This document shows, piece after piece, positions 16,730 to 25,210 of a stretch of 35,766 bases of DNA. The notes under the pieces were generated by a model. The model did not search any database. It was not told the origin of the DNA and saw only the letters and a program-made list of their open reading frames with translations. Numbering within the stretch: the first letter of the stretch is position 1; the number at the start of each line of letters is the position of its first letter. The stretch lies in contig JAWVFT010000121.1 in the NCBI GenBank assembly GCA_033855775.1, forward strand, positions 1 to 35,766. The letters run 5' to 3'. The stretch comes from DASVTR01 sp033855775 (GTDB taxonomy: Bacteria > Acidobacteriota > Blastocatellia > Pyrinomonadales > Pyrinomonadaceae). A program made the position numbers and the translations under genes.

Positions 16730-18100
16730 ATGCAAACACCCGCCGTCATCGAAGCCGCTGCTGTTCCGCCGGTTGGTCGTGGCCGCTTGCTGCGCGTGCT
16801 CGGCGTCAGCTTCGGCATGGCTGTGACGATTGGCGGCGTCATCGGGATGGGCATCCTGCGCACTCCGGGCGAAGTCGCCAAACAACTGCCGCAGGCTTGG
16901 CTCTTCATCGGCATCTGGCTCGCGGGCGGACTCTACGCGCTGCTCGGAACTATCTCCGTCGCCGAACTGGGAACGATGCTGCCGCGCTCCGGCGGCTTCT
17001 ACGTCTTCGTGCGACGCGCCCTCGGCCCATACGCTGGCTTCGTCGTCGGTTGGAGCGACTGGCTTTCGACGTGCGGCACGACCGCGGCGGTCGCCCTCGT
17101 GATGGGCGAATATACGAGCGCGCTCTTTCCGCGCCTTGCGCTCACGAGCAAGAGCATCGCGCTCGCGGTGGTCGTCGGGTTCGCCGTCCTCCAATGGCGC
17201 GGCGTGCGTTGGGGCAGCGGCGCGCAACAACTGACGAGCCTGCTCAAAGCCTTAGCCTTCATCGCTCTCATTGCGGCCTGCTTCATCCTCGGCGGCCAGG
17301 GCTTTGCGACGACGGAAGCGCCAGCGCCTTTGACGGGCGGCTGGCCTTTCGTCCACGCGCTCATCATTGCGATGCAGGGCGTGATTTACACCTACGACGG
17401 CTGGTACAACATGATCTACTTCTCGGAGGAAGTGCGCCGTCCCGAACGCGACATTCCGCGCTCGATGATTGGCAGCATGTTGCTCGTCACGGGCCTTTAC
17501 CTGCTCATCAACCTCGCGCTGCTCTACGTTCTGCCGCTCTCACAAATCGCGGGGCAGGAGTTGGCCGTCGGCGCGGCGGCGCAAACGATGTTCGGCCCGC
17601 ACGCCGTCACCGTCATCAGCCTGCTGGCGACCGTCTCGATGCTCAGCACGATTAACGCCAACAACATGATTGCCCCGCGCATCCTCTTTGCGATGAGCCG
17701 CGACGGGCTGTTTTCGGAAGGCGCAGTGAAGGTCAATCGCGGCGGCACGCCGACCGTCACGCTCTTTGTCAGCACAGCCGTCGCCGTCGCCTTCATCCTC
17801 AGTGGAACCTTCGAGCGCGTCCTCGCCCTGCTCGCCTTCTTCTTCGTCGTCAACTACACGATGACCTTCATCTCCGTCTTCGTCCTGCGTTATCGCGAGC
17901 CTGACGCGCCGCGCCCCTTCCGCGCGTGGGGCTATCCCTGGACGACGCTGCTCGTGCTCATCGGCTCCCTCGCATTCCTCGTCGGCGCCATCGCCAGCGA
18001 CACAGAGAACAGCAAGTATGTCCTGCTGTCGCTCGCCGCCAGTTATCCGATTTTCCTGCTGCTCAAAAGGACGAACGGAAGAGACGCGGAGACGCGTTGA
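16730..18100 (+). CDS. APC-superfamily amino acid permease
   Basis: The 456-residue membrane protein has about 12 hydrophobic segments. TM1 carries the APC signature (IGGVIGMGILRTPGEVA), and the following segment TISVAELGTMLPRSGGFYVF is the conserved TM2-TM3 region. It differs from the other permease at 5831-7366 and is more like the bacterial part of the LAT/amino-acid-transporter group. The transported amino acid is unknown. It starts 22 bases after the NagB-II gene, so the two are likely in one transcript, although an amino acid carrier is not an obvious partner for amino-sugar use. The last six codons and the stop lie inside a short tandem-repeat array that continues into the spacer. Confidence 0.9.
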   Translation: MQTPAVIEAAAVPPVGRGRLLRVLGVSFGMAVTIGGVIGMGILRTPGEVAKQLPQAWLFIGIWLAGGLYALLGTISVAELGTMLPRSGGFYVFVRRALGPYAGFVVGWSDWLSTCGTTAAVALVMGEYTSALFPRLALTSKSIALAVVVGFAVLQWRGVRWGSGAQQLTSLLKALAFIALIAACFILGGQGFATTEAPAPLTGGWPFVHALIIAMQGVIYTYDGWYNMIYFSEEVRRPERDIPRSMIGSMLLVTGLYLLINLALLYVLPLSQIAGQELAVGAAAQTMFGPHAVTVISLLATVSMLSTINANNMIAPRILFAMSRDGLFSEGAVKVNRGGTPTVTLFVSTAVAVAFILSGTFERVLALLAFFFVVNYTMTFISVFVLRYREPDAPRPFRAWGYPWTTLLVLIGSLAFLVGAIASDTENSKYVLLSLAASYPIFLLLKRTNGRDAETR

Positions 18101-18229
18101 CACGGGGACGCGGCGACGAAACACGGATACATGAAGAATAGATAGCCAAAGGCATCTTGCCGTATCAGCTTACAGCGTCAGCACAGTCTTTCTTTAGCTC
18201 CGCGTCTCCGCATCGCCGCGTCAACGCGT
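18084..18229. repeat. Inverted arrays of 8-base tandem units
   Basis: The left array (18084-18120) is built of ACGCGGAG-like octamers (ACGCGGAG, ACGCGTTG, ACACGGGG, ACGCGGCG) and overlaps the permease stop codon. The right array (18198-18229) has four such units on the minus strand. The two can pair, for example GACGCGTTGAC with 18220-18230. The rest of the 307-base spacer before tRNA-Leu holds no gene. Confidence 0.7.
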
Positions 18230-18324
18230 CCCGCTTTCGCTCCGCAGGCTTCCTCCTAGACATTCCTGCCGCAATCCATTAACCTCGCGCGTTCGTTTCC
18301 GCCGGGGCATTGTGACTGAGAAAA

Positions 18325-18343
18325 AAGGCTGTGCTATTCTGAG
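18325..18343 (+). promoter_or_regulatory. Candidate tRNA-Leu promoter
   Basis: TGCTATTCT (18332-18340) is an extended -10, preceded by TTGTGA at 18310-18315 with 19-base spacing. It lies about 65 bases upstream of the mature tRNA end. The block is identical over 19 bases to 9899-9917. Confidence 0.45.
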
Positions 18344-18407
18344 GCCGGAAGATGATTTATGAGCCGCAACGCGCTTTGCCAGACAAGGGCAGCGTGCGGT
18401 GTGATTC

Positions 18408-18489
18408 GCCGGGGTGGTGTAATTGGCAGCCACGCAGGTCTTAGAAGCCTGTGCCGCGAGGCGTGCGGGTTCGAGTCCCGCCCCCGGCA
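18408..18489 (+). tRNA. tRNA-Leu (anticodon UAG)
   Basis: The 82-base sequence folds as a class II tRNA. The acceptor stem GCCGGGG (18408-18414) pairs with CCCCGGC (18482-18488), with discriminator A at 18489. The anticodon stem CAGGT/GCCTG encloses the loop CTTAGAA, giving anticodon TAG (reads CUA/CUN Leu). A 13-base variable arm with a GCC/GGC stem is as expected for leucine. The T-arm is GCGGG-TTCGAGT-CCCGC. The 3' CCA is not encoded. Confidence 0.95.
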
Positions 18490-18615
18490 TCGAGAAGTTT
18501 CAATGGCTGCGACCAGCGCGCCGTTGATGTTCGCGCTCGTCCAGGAAGGAACGCTCGTTGTGCGCCTTCGTTCTGCGGCGCGGCGGGCTTTAGTTTTTTG
18601 ATGAGATGTTTTTTG

Positions 18616-19272
18616 ATGAGACGGATGATGAGATTCCCCACGTTCGTCGGCCTGACAAGCTTGCTGGCCGTCATGCTGTTGGCTGGCTGTCGCGGCGAGA
18701 GCAATAGCAACAACGCTCCTGCTTCGTCCAAACAAATCGGCGGCGAGCAGAACACGGCGGCATCGCCCGCGCAAGGCTCGACGGCGCAAGCGACGACAAA
18801 GCAGGAAGAGACGAGAAGCGAGACATCCACGACGAGCGAGGGCGGCGCGCTCGCCGCGCCTGTGACGGATGCCGTCGCCATGCGCGACCAACTGCTTGAG
18901 CTTGCCAGAGGCGCCGTCTTCAATCCGCAGTCGAGCGCGTCAACCAACGCCGATGCGATTCGCGCGGCGTGGCGCAAGCAGTATCCGGGCTTGAAGTTTG
19001 TCCTCTTCTACTCGATGCCCGCCGATGCAAACAGCGTCTCGGCCAGCGACACGTTTCTCATCTCCGGCGCCTCCGGCAACTACGACCAGCTTTACTCGTT
19101 CGCCGTCACGGACACGAAGGGCAAGTGCGCGGCGGGCGCGGCGGTGATTCCCGGCGACACGGCAAGCCACAAAGTCTCGGAAGCTAAACTGCCGACCATG
19201 TTCGTGCCAATTGATATGTCGAGCGCCAGGTCTTGCTCCGGCAGGGACGCTGGCGACAATTACAAACCTTGA
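18616..19272 (+). CDS. Predicted lipoprotein of unknown function
   Basis: The 218-residue product starts with a basic segment and a hydrophobic stretch ending in the lipobox LLAGC (C25), so it should be lipidated and anchored in a membrane. A long Ser/Thr/Ala/Glu-rich linker follows (about 28-85), then a globular C-terminal domain of about 130 residues (FVLFYSMPADANSVSASD and similar), which I do not recognise. ATGs at 18601, 18616, 18625 and 18628 are all in frame; 18616 gives a normal signal peptide, but the choice is not decided by a ribosome-binding site. It ends ten bases before the trigger factor start, and its stop lies beside the tig Shine-Dalgarno sequence, so the two genes are probably cotranscribed. 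Confidence 0.75.
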   Translation: MRRMMRFPTFVGLTSLLAVMLLAGCRGESNSNNAPASSKQIGGEQNTAASPAQGSTAQATTKQEETRSETSTTSEGGALAAPVTDAVAMRDQLLELARGAVFNPQSSASTNADAIRAAWRKQYPGLKFVLFYSMPADANSVSASDTFLISGASGNYDQLYSFAVTDTKGKCAAGAAVIPGDTASHKVSEAKLPTMFVPIDMSSARSCSGRDAGDNYKP

Positions 19273-19282
19273 GGTGAAAGTT

Positions 19283-20719
19283 TTGAAGACTGAAATCGTC
19301 GATCTCTCTCAGACGCGCAAAGAGATAAAGATTGAAATTGAAGCCGAAGCCGTGCGCGCCGTCTACGAAAGCATCTCGGCGCGCTATGCGAAGATGGCGA
19401 GCGTGCCGGGTTTTCGTCCCGGCCACGCGCCCGTCTCGGTCGTCCGCACGCGCTTCAAAGAAGAGATTCGCAGCGAAGCCCTGCGCGAGTTGGTTCCAGA
19501 AGCCATCAACAACGCGATTAACGAAAACGCGCTCGACGTTATCGGCGAGCCGGACGTGCATCTCGATAACCCGGAGGGCCTGGACAAGATGGGGGCGCAG
19601 CCCATCTCCGTGCATGTTCATGTGGAGGTCTGGCCGCAGGTCGAGTTGGGCGAATACAATGGCATGGAAGCGAAGCGGCGCGTGCGTCCCGTCACGGATG
19701 AAGACGTGAAGCGCGTGCTCGAAGGCTTGCGCGAGCAATCGGCTGCGCTTCAGCCGGTCGAAGACCGCGCCGCCGAATTGGGCGACACAGTGACCGTCAA
19801 CTTCCACGGCATCTTTGCAGATGAGCCGGAAGCCGAGCCGATTAACGTTGAAGAGGTTGATGTCGAGCTTGGCGGCGAGAACGTGCAGACGGAGTTCACA
19901 GAGAATCTCGTCGGCACGCGCGCCGACGAAGAGCGGACGTTCACGGTCAAGTATCCGGAGGACTTCACTTCGAAGGGTTTGGCCGGAAAGGAAGTCAACT
20001 ATACGGCGAAGGTGACGGGCGTTAGGCTCAAGGTCTTGCCGGAGTTTGATGACGAGTGGGCCAAGAGCTTGAGCGAAGAGTTTGACTCGCTTGAGACGCT
20101 GCGCGAGAAAGTGCGCGAGGACTTGCAGGCGCGGGCGCGGGCCGAATCGGACAATCGTTTGTCTGCCGAAATCATGCGCCAGTTGGTTGACGCGCACCCG
20201 TTCGAAGTCCCGCAGACTTTCATCGACCAACAGACCAATCAGAACCTCGAAATGGTCGTGCGCGACATGCTCGGCAAGGGCGTTGACCCGCGCACGGCGG
20301 ACTTGAATTGGGAGGGCGTCCGCGACTCTTTAAAGGAGCAATCGACGCGCGATGTGCGCGGCTCGATGCTGCTTGACCGCATCGCCGAAGCGGAACAGAT
20401 AGAGGTCACGCCGGAAGAGGTGGCGACGGAAATTGCCGACTACGCAGCGGCCACGCGACAAACAGTGGAGCAAGTGCGTGCTGCCTTGACAAAGCAAGGA
20501 GGCGAACGTAGCATCGCCGAGAGGTTGCGTGGTCGCAAAGCGCTTGAACTGATTGTGCAAAATGCGCGCGTGACGGACGAAGAGTGGAGCGAAGAAGCTT
20601 CCGACGAAGCGGAGACAACGGAAGCCGAAGAGAGCGTTCCCGTGGAAGCGCAAGCTGCTCAGCCGGACGAAAAAACTGACGAGTCGCAAGCGCAATCATC
20701 TTCACCGGAAGAAGAATAA
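19283..20719 (+). CDS. tig: Trigger factor (ribosome-associated chaperone)
   Basis: The 478-residue protein binds the ribosome near the exit tunnel and shields nascent chains. The N-terminal domain carries the ribosome-docking loop GFRPGHAP (43-50; the family motif is GFRxGxxP). The middle holds the FKBP-type peptidyl-prolyl isomerase domain (from about 158: LGDTVTVNFHG), and the C-terminal helical domain forms the cradle. An acidic tail of about 50 residues ends the protein. I chose the TTG at 19283 because GAGGTGA (19271-19277) is ideally spaced before it and the product then begins MKTEIVDLS, as in relatives; GTG 19274 would overlap the Shine-Dalgarno sequence. clpP and clpX follow, the conserved order in many bacteria. 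Confidence 0.96.
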   Translation: MKTEIVDLSQTRKEIKIEIEAEAVRAVYESISARYAKMASVPGFRPGHAPVSVVRTRFKEEIRSEALRELVPEAINNAINENALDVIGEPDVHLDNPEGLDKMGAQPISVHVHVEVWPQVELGEYNGMEAKRRVRPVTDEDVKRVLEGLREQSAALQPVEDRAAELGDTVTVNFHGIFADEPEAEPINVEEVDVELGGENVQTEFTENLVGTRADEERTFTVKYPEDFTSKGLAGKEVNYTAKVTGVRLKVLPEFDDEWAKSLSEEFDSLETLREKVREDLQARARAESDNRLSAEIMRQLVDAHPFEVPQTFIDQQTNQNLEMVVRDMLGKGVDPRTADLNWEGVRDSLKEQSTRDVRGSMLLDRIAEAEQIEVTPEEVATEIADYAAATRQTVEQVRAALTKQGGERSIAERLRGRKALELIVQNARVTDEEWSEEASDEAETTEAEESVPVEAQAAQPDEKTDESQAQSSSPEEE

Positions 20720-20829
20720 TTGAAGGCCGCAGCCGGCAAGCAGGAAGTCAGAAGACAAGGCTGAAACCACTTTTGTTTTTCTCTTAACTCTTGCTTCCGG
20801 CTGCTGGCTCCTTACCTTGAGAGGTGGCT

Positions 20830-21414
20830 ATGGCTTTAGTTCCGATGGTCGTCGAGCAAACGTCGCGTGGCGAACGCGCCTTCGATATTTTCTCGCGCCT
20901 GCTGAAAGACAACATCATTTTTTTAGGCACGCCGATTGACGACACGATTGCCAATCTCATCGTCGCGCAACTGCTCTTTCTCGAAGCCGAAGACCCTGAG
21001 AAAGACATCAACATCTACATCAACAGTCCGGGCGGCTCCATCACCGCCGGGATGGCTATCTACGACACGATGCAGTTCATTCGCCCCGATGTGACGACCA
21101 TCTGTGTCGGCCAGTGCGCTTCGATGGGAGCCTTGCTGTTGACGGCGGGAGCGAAGGGCAAACGCTTCGCTCTGCCCAACTCGCGCATCCTCATTCACCA
21201 GCCTTCGGGCGGCACGCAGGGCCAGGCCACGGACATTCGCATTCAGGCCGAAGAGATTATTCGGATGCGCGAGTTGACTTCCCAAATCATCGCCAAGCAT
21301 ACGGGCCAATCGTTCGAGAATGTCGAACGCGATGTCGAGCGCGACCGCATCATGTCGGCCTCGCAGGCCAAAGAATACGGCCTGATTGACGAAGTGATCG
21401 CGCACAGAGAATAA
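20830..21414 (+). CDS. clpP: ATP-dependent Clp protease proteolytic subunit
   Basis: The 194-residue serine peptidase forms the two-ring, 14-subunit chamber that degrades proteins fed by ClpX or ClpA-type unfoldases. The catalytic triad is S98 (GQCASMGA), H123 (LIHQPSGG) and D172 (ERDRIMS). The glycine-rich loop SPGGSITAG, which forms the oxyanion hole, is intact, so it is an active ClpP and not a ClpR-like relative. I chose ATG 20830; the GTG at 20824 is part of the GAGGTG ribosome-binding site. The N-terminus is short, as in pre-processed forms. It lies between tig and clpX. The 110-base spacer from tig contains imperfect inverted copies of a GCAGCCGG-AAGCA motif but no clear terminator. 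Confidence 0.97.
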   Translation: MALVPMVVEQTSRGERAFDIFSRLLKDNIIFLGTPIDDTIANLIVAQLLFLEAEDPEKDINIYINSPGGSITAGMAIYDTMQFIRPDVTTICVGQCASMGALLLTAGAKGKRFALPNSRILIHQPSGGTQGQATDIRIQAEEIIRMRELTSQIIAKHTGQSFENVERDVERDRIMSASQAKEYGLIDEVIAHRE

Positions 21415-21424
21415 GTCTTGAGGT

Positions 21425-21497
21425 GGAAGAATCCGGTGAGTCCGGCGCGTTCGACAGCCGCGGCCCACCGCATTCTTCCGACTTAGGCCGGACTCAC
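21425..21497. repeat. Two interleaved inverted repeats between clpP and clpX
   Basis: GGAAGAAT (21425-21432) can pair with ATTCTTCC (21472-21479), and GTGAGTCCGGC (21436-21446) with GCCGGACTCAC (21487-21497). The order A-B-A'-B' is crossed, so the RNA could form either a pseudoknot or two mutually exclusive hairpins ahead of clpX. Confidence 0.6.
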
Positions 21498-21524
21498 TTG
21501 ACTCTTCAGACCCCTGACTAACTT

Positions 21525-22769
21525 ATGGTAAGAAGAACCGATGACACGTTGCGCTGCTCGTTCTGCGGCAAATCGCAGAACGAAGTGAAGAAGCTCATTG
21601 CCGGCCCCACCGTCTACATCTGCAATGAGTGCATTGACATCTGCAACGAAATCATTACCGACGACCAGAACGCCGAATCGGTGGCGACGCGGCCCCCTTT
21701 GCCCAAGCCGAGCGAGATTAAAAACTTTCTTGACGAGTATGTCATCGGTCAGGAAGAGACGAAGAAGCGTCTCGCCGTCGCCGTCTACCAGCATTACAAG
21801 CGCATCGAGCTTGCCCGTCGTCGTTCGGATGTCGAGATTCAGAAGTCGAACATCCTGCTGATTGGCCCGACCGGAACGGGCAAGACGCTGCTGGCCCAAA
21901 CGCTCGCGCGGATGCTCTCGGTTCCCTTCACGATTGTTGACGCGACGACGCTGACCGAAGCCGGTTACGTCGGCGAAGATGTCGAGAACATCATCCTGAA
22001 GCTCTTGCAGGCGGCCAACGGCGATGTCGAACGAGCGCAGCAGGGCATCATCTACATTGACGAAGTTGACAAGATTTGCCGCAAGGACGAGAACCCTTCG
22101 ATTACGCGCGACGTGTCCGGCGAAGGCGTGCAGCAAGCCCTCTTGAAAATCCTCGAAGGCACGGTCGCCAACGTCCCGCCGCAGGGCGGGCGCAAGCATC
22201 CGCATCAGGAGTTCTTCCCCGTTGACACGACCAACATTCTCTTCATCTGCGGCGGCGCGTTCGTCGGCCTTGAGAAGGTTGTCGAAAGGCGCATGCGCAA
22301 CAAGTCGATGGGCTTTCACGCCGAAGTCAAATCCGGCGCGCATCGCAACGCCGAAGCTCTCGCCGCCGTGCAACCGGAAGACCTCGTGCGCTACGGCCTG
22401 ATACCTGAGTTCGTCGGGCGACTGCCCGTGCTCGGCGCGCTGCATGAACTGGACGAAGGCGCGCTGATTAAGATTCTGACCGAGCCGAAGAACGCGCTCG
22501 TCAAGCAGTATCAGAAGCGCTTCGACTTCGACAACGTGAAGCTCAAATTCACGGACGACGCCCTGCGTTCGGTCGCGCGCCAGGCGGTCGAGAGAAAGGT
22601 TGGGGCGCGCGGGTTGATGATGATTCTCGAAGACCTGCTGCTCGACGCGATGTACACTTTGCCCTCGCAGAAGCGCATCAAAGAGTTCATCATCACTTCA
22701 GAGATGGTCGAACGCCGCCGCGCCATTCCCGGCGAAGGCTTGACCGGCGTTGACGGCGCGGCAGCCTGA
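21525..22769 (+). CDS. clpX: ATP-dependent Clp protease ATP-binding subunit
   Basis: The 414-residue AAA+ unfoldase recognises tagged substrates and threads them into ClpP. The N-terminal C4 zinc-binding domain has C11, C14, C33 and C36 (CSFC...CNEC). Walker A is GPTGTGKT (114-121), Walker B is IIYIDEVDK (about 178-186), and the pore loop (GYVGED) and the sensor regions are present. The length is as expected. The IGF loop that docks onto ClpP is not distinct by eye, but the surrounding region is conserved. No good Shine-Dalgarno sequence precedes the ATG; the spacer from clpP carries interleaved inverted repeats. A rho-independent terminator follows 36 bases after the stop, so tig-clpP-clpX probably forms one transcript. 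Confidence 0.97.
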   Translation: MVRRTDDTLRCSFCGKSQNEVKKLIAGPTVYICNECIDICNEIITDDQNAESVATRPPLPKPSEIKNFLDEYVIGQEETKKRLAVAVYQHYKRIELARRRSDVEIQKSNILLIGPTGTGKTLLAQTLARMLSVPFTIVDATTLTEAGYVGEDVENIILKLLQAANGDVERAQQGIIYIDEVDKICRKDENPSITRDVSGEGVQQALLKILEGTVANVPPQGGRKHPHQEFFPVDTTNILFICGGAFVGLEKVVERRMRNKSMGFHAEVKSGAHRNAEALAAVQPEDLVRYGLIPEFVGRLPVLGALHELDEGALIKILTEPKNALVKQYQKRFDFDNVKLKFTDDALRSVARQAVERKVGARGLMMILEDLLLDAMYTLPSQKRIKEFIITSEMVERRRAIPGEGLTGVDGAAA

Positions 22770-22804
22770 AAAACGCTTTCCCAAAAGACATCATCATCAA
22801 TCTC

Positions 22805-22830
22805 AAGGCCGGGAATCTTTCCGGCCTTTT
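22805..22830 (+). terminator. Rho-independent terminator after clpX
   Basis: AAGGCCGG (22805-22812) and CCGGCCTT (22821-22828) form an 8-base stem with an 8-base loop, followed by TT. The T-tract of four (22827-22830) overlaps the end of the stem. Confidence 0.65.
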
Positions 22831-22909
22831 CCGGCATCAGATACGTTCGCCGGTTGGCTGATGGCAAGTCCCTCATCAATCTGATTTTCAATCTCAACGG
22901 AGTTGTTCG

Positions 22910-24904
22910 ATGCGTTACCTCTCAATCTGCTGTCTCACTGTGGCCGCGCTCCTGTGCCTCTTTTTTCTTGCGCCCGACGAGACGACCGTCCGCGCGCAAG
23001 GCGGCGCGCAGCCACGCAAGCTCGCCTTCACGTTCGGCGGCAGCGGCAACTCCTCGACTGAGATTTACGTCGTCAACAGCGACGGGACGGGCCAGACGCG
23101 GCTGACGAATAACGGTCTGGACGACCGCTTTCCCGCATGGTCGCCCGACGGCGCTCAGATTATCTTCGAGAGCAACCGCGAAGGCAGCACATTTAACATC
23201 TACAGGATGAACGCCGACGGGAGCAACCAGATTCCGATTACGGCTTCGACCTCGCCATGGAGCAACTTTGACCCGGCCTGGTCGCCCGACGGCAATCGCA
23301 TCGCTTTCGTCAGCAATCGCGCCGGAGCCGGACAGGCTGACATCTGGACGATGCGCGCCGACGGCAACGATGCCTTGAAGCTCACGACCAGCCAACTCTA
23401 CGATACCGGAACCATCAACGAGGTGTACGGCGCTTCGCTTGAGCCGGCATGGTCGCCCGACGGCTCGAAGATAGCCTTCACGAGCCGCCGCGACGGAAAC
23501 TTCAATCTGGACATCTACGTCATGAACGCCGACGGAAGCTCGCAGACGCGGCTCACCACCAACGCGGCTGAAGACCGCGACCCAACCTGGTCGCCCGACG
23601 GCTCAAAGATAGCTTTCACTTCCACGCGCGACGGCAATCACGAGATTTACGTGATGAATGCCGACGGCAGCAACCAAGTCAACGTCACGAATTTTCCGAA
23701 CGGCAACGAAGCGCAACCGTCTTGGTCGCAGGACGGCAGGATTGCGTTCATGCGGCTCGAAAACCGCAACAACAGCGTCGAAGAAATTTACGCGATGAAC
23801 GCGGACGGAAGCTCGCAGACGCGAATCGTCAGCAACGGGGCGACGAGTTGGACGCCCGCATGGCAGACCTTCTCGTCCATCCCGACGCCGACGCCCACGC
23901 CGACCCCGATTCCGGTCTACAGCGTGAGCGGGCGCGTCGTGGACAGCAGCCGGTTCGATGGCCGCAGCAGTCCCGGCATCGGCGGCATCACGTTGACGCT
24001 CGGCGGCACAGTCTCCGCGACCACGCAAACGGACGCTGGCGGCAACTACTCTTTCGGCAATCTGCCGGAGAACGGAACCTTCACGCTGACGCCGACCAAT
24101 ACGAGTTGGGGCTACTATCCGAGCAACAAGCCCTTCACGACGGACAATCGAACGTTCGGTTTCGTTAACCGGAATCTGACCGTCAACTTCGACGCCTCGC
24201 CCATCTATCTTGAGTTCATCTCGGCCACTTATTACGGCAGCGAGGGAACGGACGCCTACGTCACAGTGACCCGCAACGGCTACACGACCGGCGAGTCTAC
24301 GATTGACTACGCCACGAGCGATAATTCGGCTCTGGCCGGACTCGATTATGTGCCTGCCTCCGGCAGCATTCATTTCGCTCCGGGCGAAACCATGAAGGGC
24401 TTCACCGTTCATCTCAACAACGACGACGTGAATGAAGGCAACGAGTCAATCAATCTCACTCTAAGCAATCCGACCGGAAGCGTAGCGCGCGGGCGGATGA
24501 CTGCGAGCCTGACCATCAGTGGCACGGCTCCGCCGCTCCTTTTGACAGAGCAAAACTCGGAACACGCCATCGCGCTCAACGCCGCGACGTGGCTCCGCGA
24601 CCCGTTCTCCGTCGTCTCTCTCATCAACTTCGGCGTTGACCAGCGCACGCGCGTCGCGCTCTTCGCACAGTACGCAGACTTGCAGCCCGGCGAGAACGCT
24701 TCCGTCCTGAGCGTTCAGGCCGAGGACGCGCAGCATAGAATCTACACGCTGCCCGTCGAATACGTCGGCGCTGTCCCGAATCAAGGTTGGGTCACGCAGA
24801 TTGTCGTCAAACTGCCCGACGAGATAGCCCACGCCGGAGACGTGTGGCTGAGCTTCACGCTGCGCGGCATCGCCAGCAATCGCGCGCTGTTGAGAATCAA
24901 CTGA
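22910..24904 (+). CDS. Secreted PD40 beta-propeller / regulatory-like / Calx-beta protein
   Basis: The 664-residue precursor has a signal peptide (cleavage near VRAQG, residue 30). About 35-320 is a TolB-type propeller with five AWSPDG-like PD40 blades (YVMNADGSSQTRLT repeats). A TPTPTPTPIP linker leads to a carboxypeptidase-regulatory-like beta domain (YSVSGRVVD, about 340-430), then a Calx-beta domain (about 435-545: YATSDNSALAGLDY, INLTLSNPTG), and finally a ~110-residue C-terminal region (DPFSVVSLINFG... RVALFAQYADLQPGENASVLSVQ) of a kind I associate with secreted proteins of Pyrinomonadaceae-like Acidobacteriota. An adhesive or carbohydrate/protein-binding role outside the cell is plausible; no enzyme motif is seen. 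The start is supported by CGGAG at 22898-22902. It sits, unexpectedly, between clpX and lon and after the clpX terminator. Confidence 0.85.
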   Translation: MRYLSICCLTVAALLCLFFLAPDETTVRAQGGAQPRKLAFTFGGSGNSSTEIYVVNSDGTGQTRLTNNGLDDRFPAWSPDGAQIIFESNREGSTFNIYRMNADGSNQIPITASTSPWSNFDPAWSPDGNRIAFVSNRAGAGQADIWTMRADGNDALKLTTSQLYDTGTINEVYGASLEPAWSPDGSKIAFTSRRDGNFNLDIYVMNADGSSQTRLTTNAAEDRDPTWSPDGSKIAFTSTRDGNHEIYVMNADGSNQVNVTNFPNGNEAQPSWSQDGRIAFMRLENRNNSVEEIYAMNADGSSQTRIVSNGATSWTPAWQTFSSIPTPTPTPTPIPVYSVSGRVVDSSRFDGRSSPGIGGITLTLGGTVSATTQTDAGGNYSFGNLPENGTFTLTPTNTSWGYYPSNKPFTTDNRTFGFVNRNLTVNFDASPIYLEFISATYYGSEGTDAYVTVTRNGYTTGESTIDYATSDNSALAGLDYVPASGSIHFAPGETMKGFTVHLNNDDVNEGNESINLTLSNPTGSVARGRMTASLTISGTAPPLLLTEQNSEHAIALNAATWLRDPFSVVSLINFGVDQRTRVALFAQYADLQPGENASVLSVQAEDAQHRIYTLPVEYVGAVPNQGWVTQIVVKLPDEIAHAGDVWLSFTLRGIASNRALLRIN

Positions 24905-25210
24905 AGGCAGCCGCCGGTTCAAGCGCGACGAACGCGGGCGGCTCTAACGAGCAAGGCAAAAGCTGCGCGGAAATTGTTTTCCCTGAAACGACTCTTCCGC
25001 CTCTTTTGCCTTCGCTCTCTCGGCTTTGGCCTGTCCCTTCTTCCCTGCTCATTCGTCTAGCCCCGGCCCTCATCTTTCGTTCAGTGGCGCGCATCGTGAA
25101 AATGTTTTACAATTAAGCTTGTCAGTAGGAACTGAGGGCGAGCTGCCGAGCGTGCCGCTCGCCCTTCTTCACTAGCCATTAGCAATCAGGCGAAAGAGTT
25201 AAATCGAGTT
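24905..25210. other. Intergenic region before lon
   Basis: The ~300-base spacer contains a short hairpin just after the previous stop (AGCCGCC at 24909-24915 with GGCGGCT at 24937-24943), a pyrimidine-rich stretch (24970-25080), a -10-like TACAAT (25108-25113) without a convincing -35, and a leader hairpin at 25135-25165. No heat-shock sigma-32 or CIRCE element is recognisable. No gene is supported. Confidence 0.5.
25135..25165 (+). promoter_or_regulatory. Hairpin in the presumed lon leader
   Basis: AGGGCGAGC (25135-25143) pairs exactly with GCTCGCCCT (25157-25165) around a 13-base loop. It lies 45 bases before the lon ATG and downstream of a candidate -10. It lacks a T-tract, so it may affect mRNA stability or translation more than termination. 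Confidence 0.4.

Noticed and set aside
19184..20230. A 348-codon open frame on the minus strand opposite tig
   Set aside because: It is a shadow frame; the trigger factor domains are unambiguous on the plus strand.
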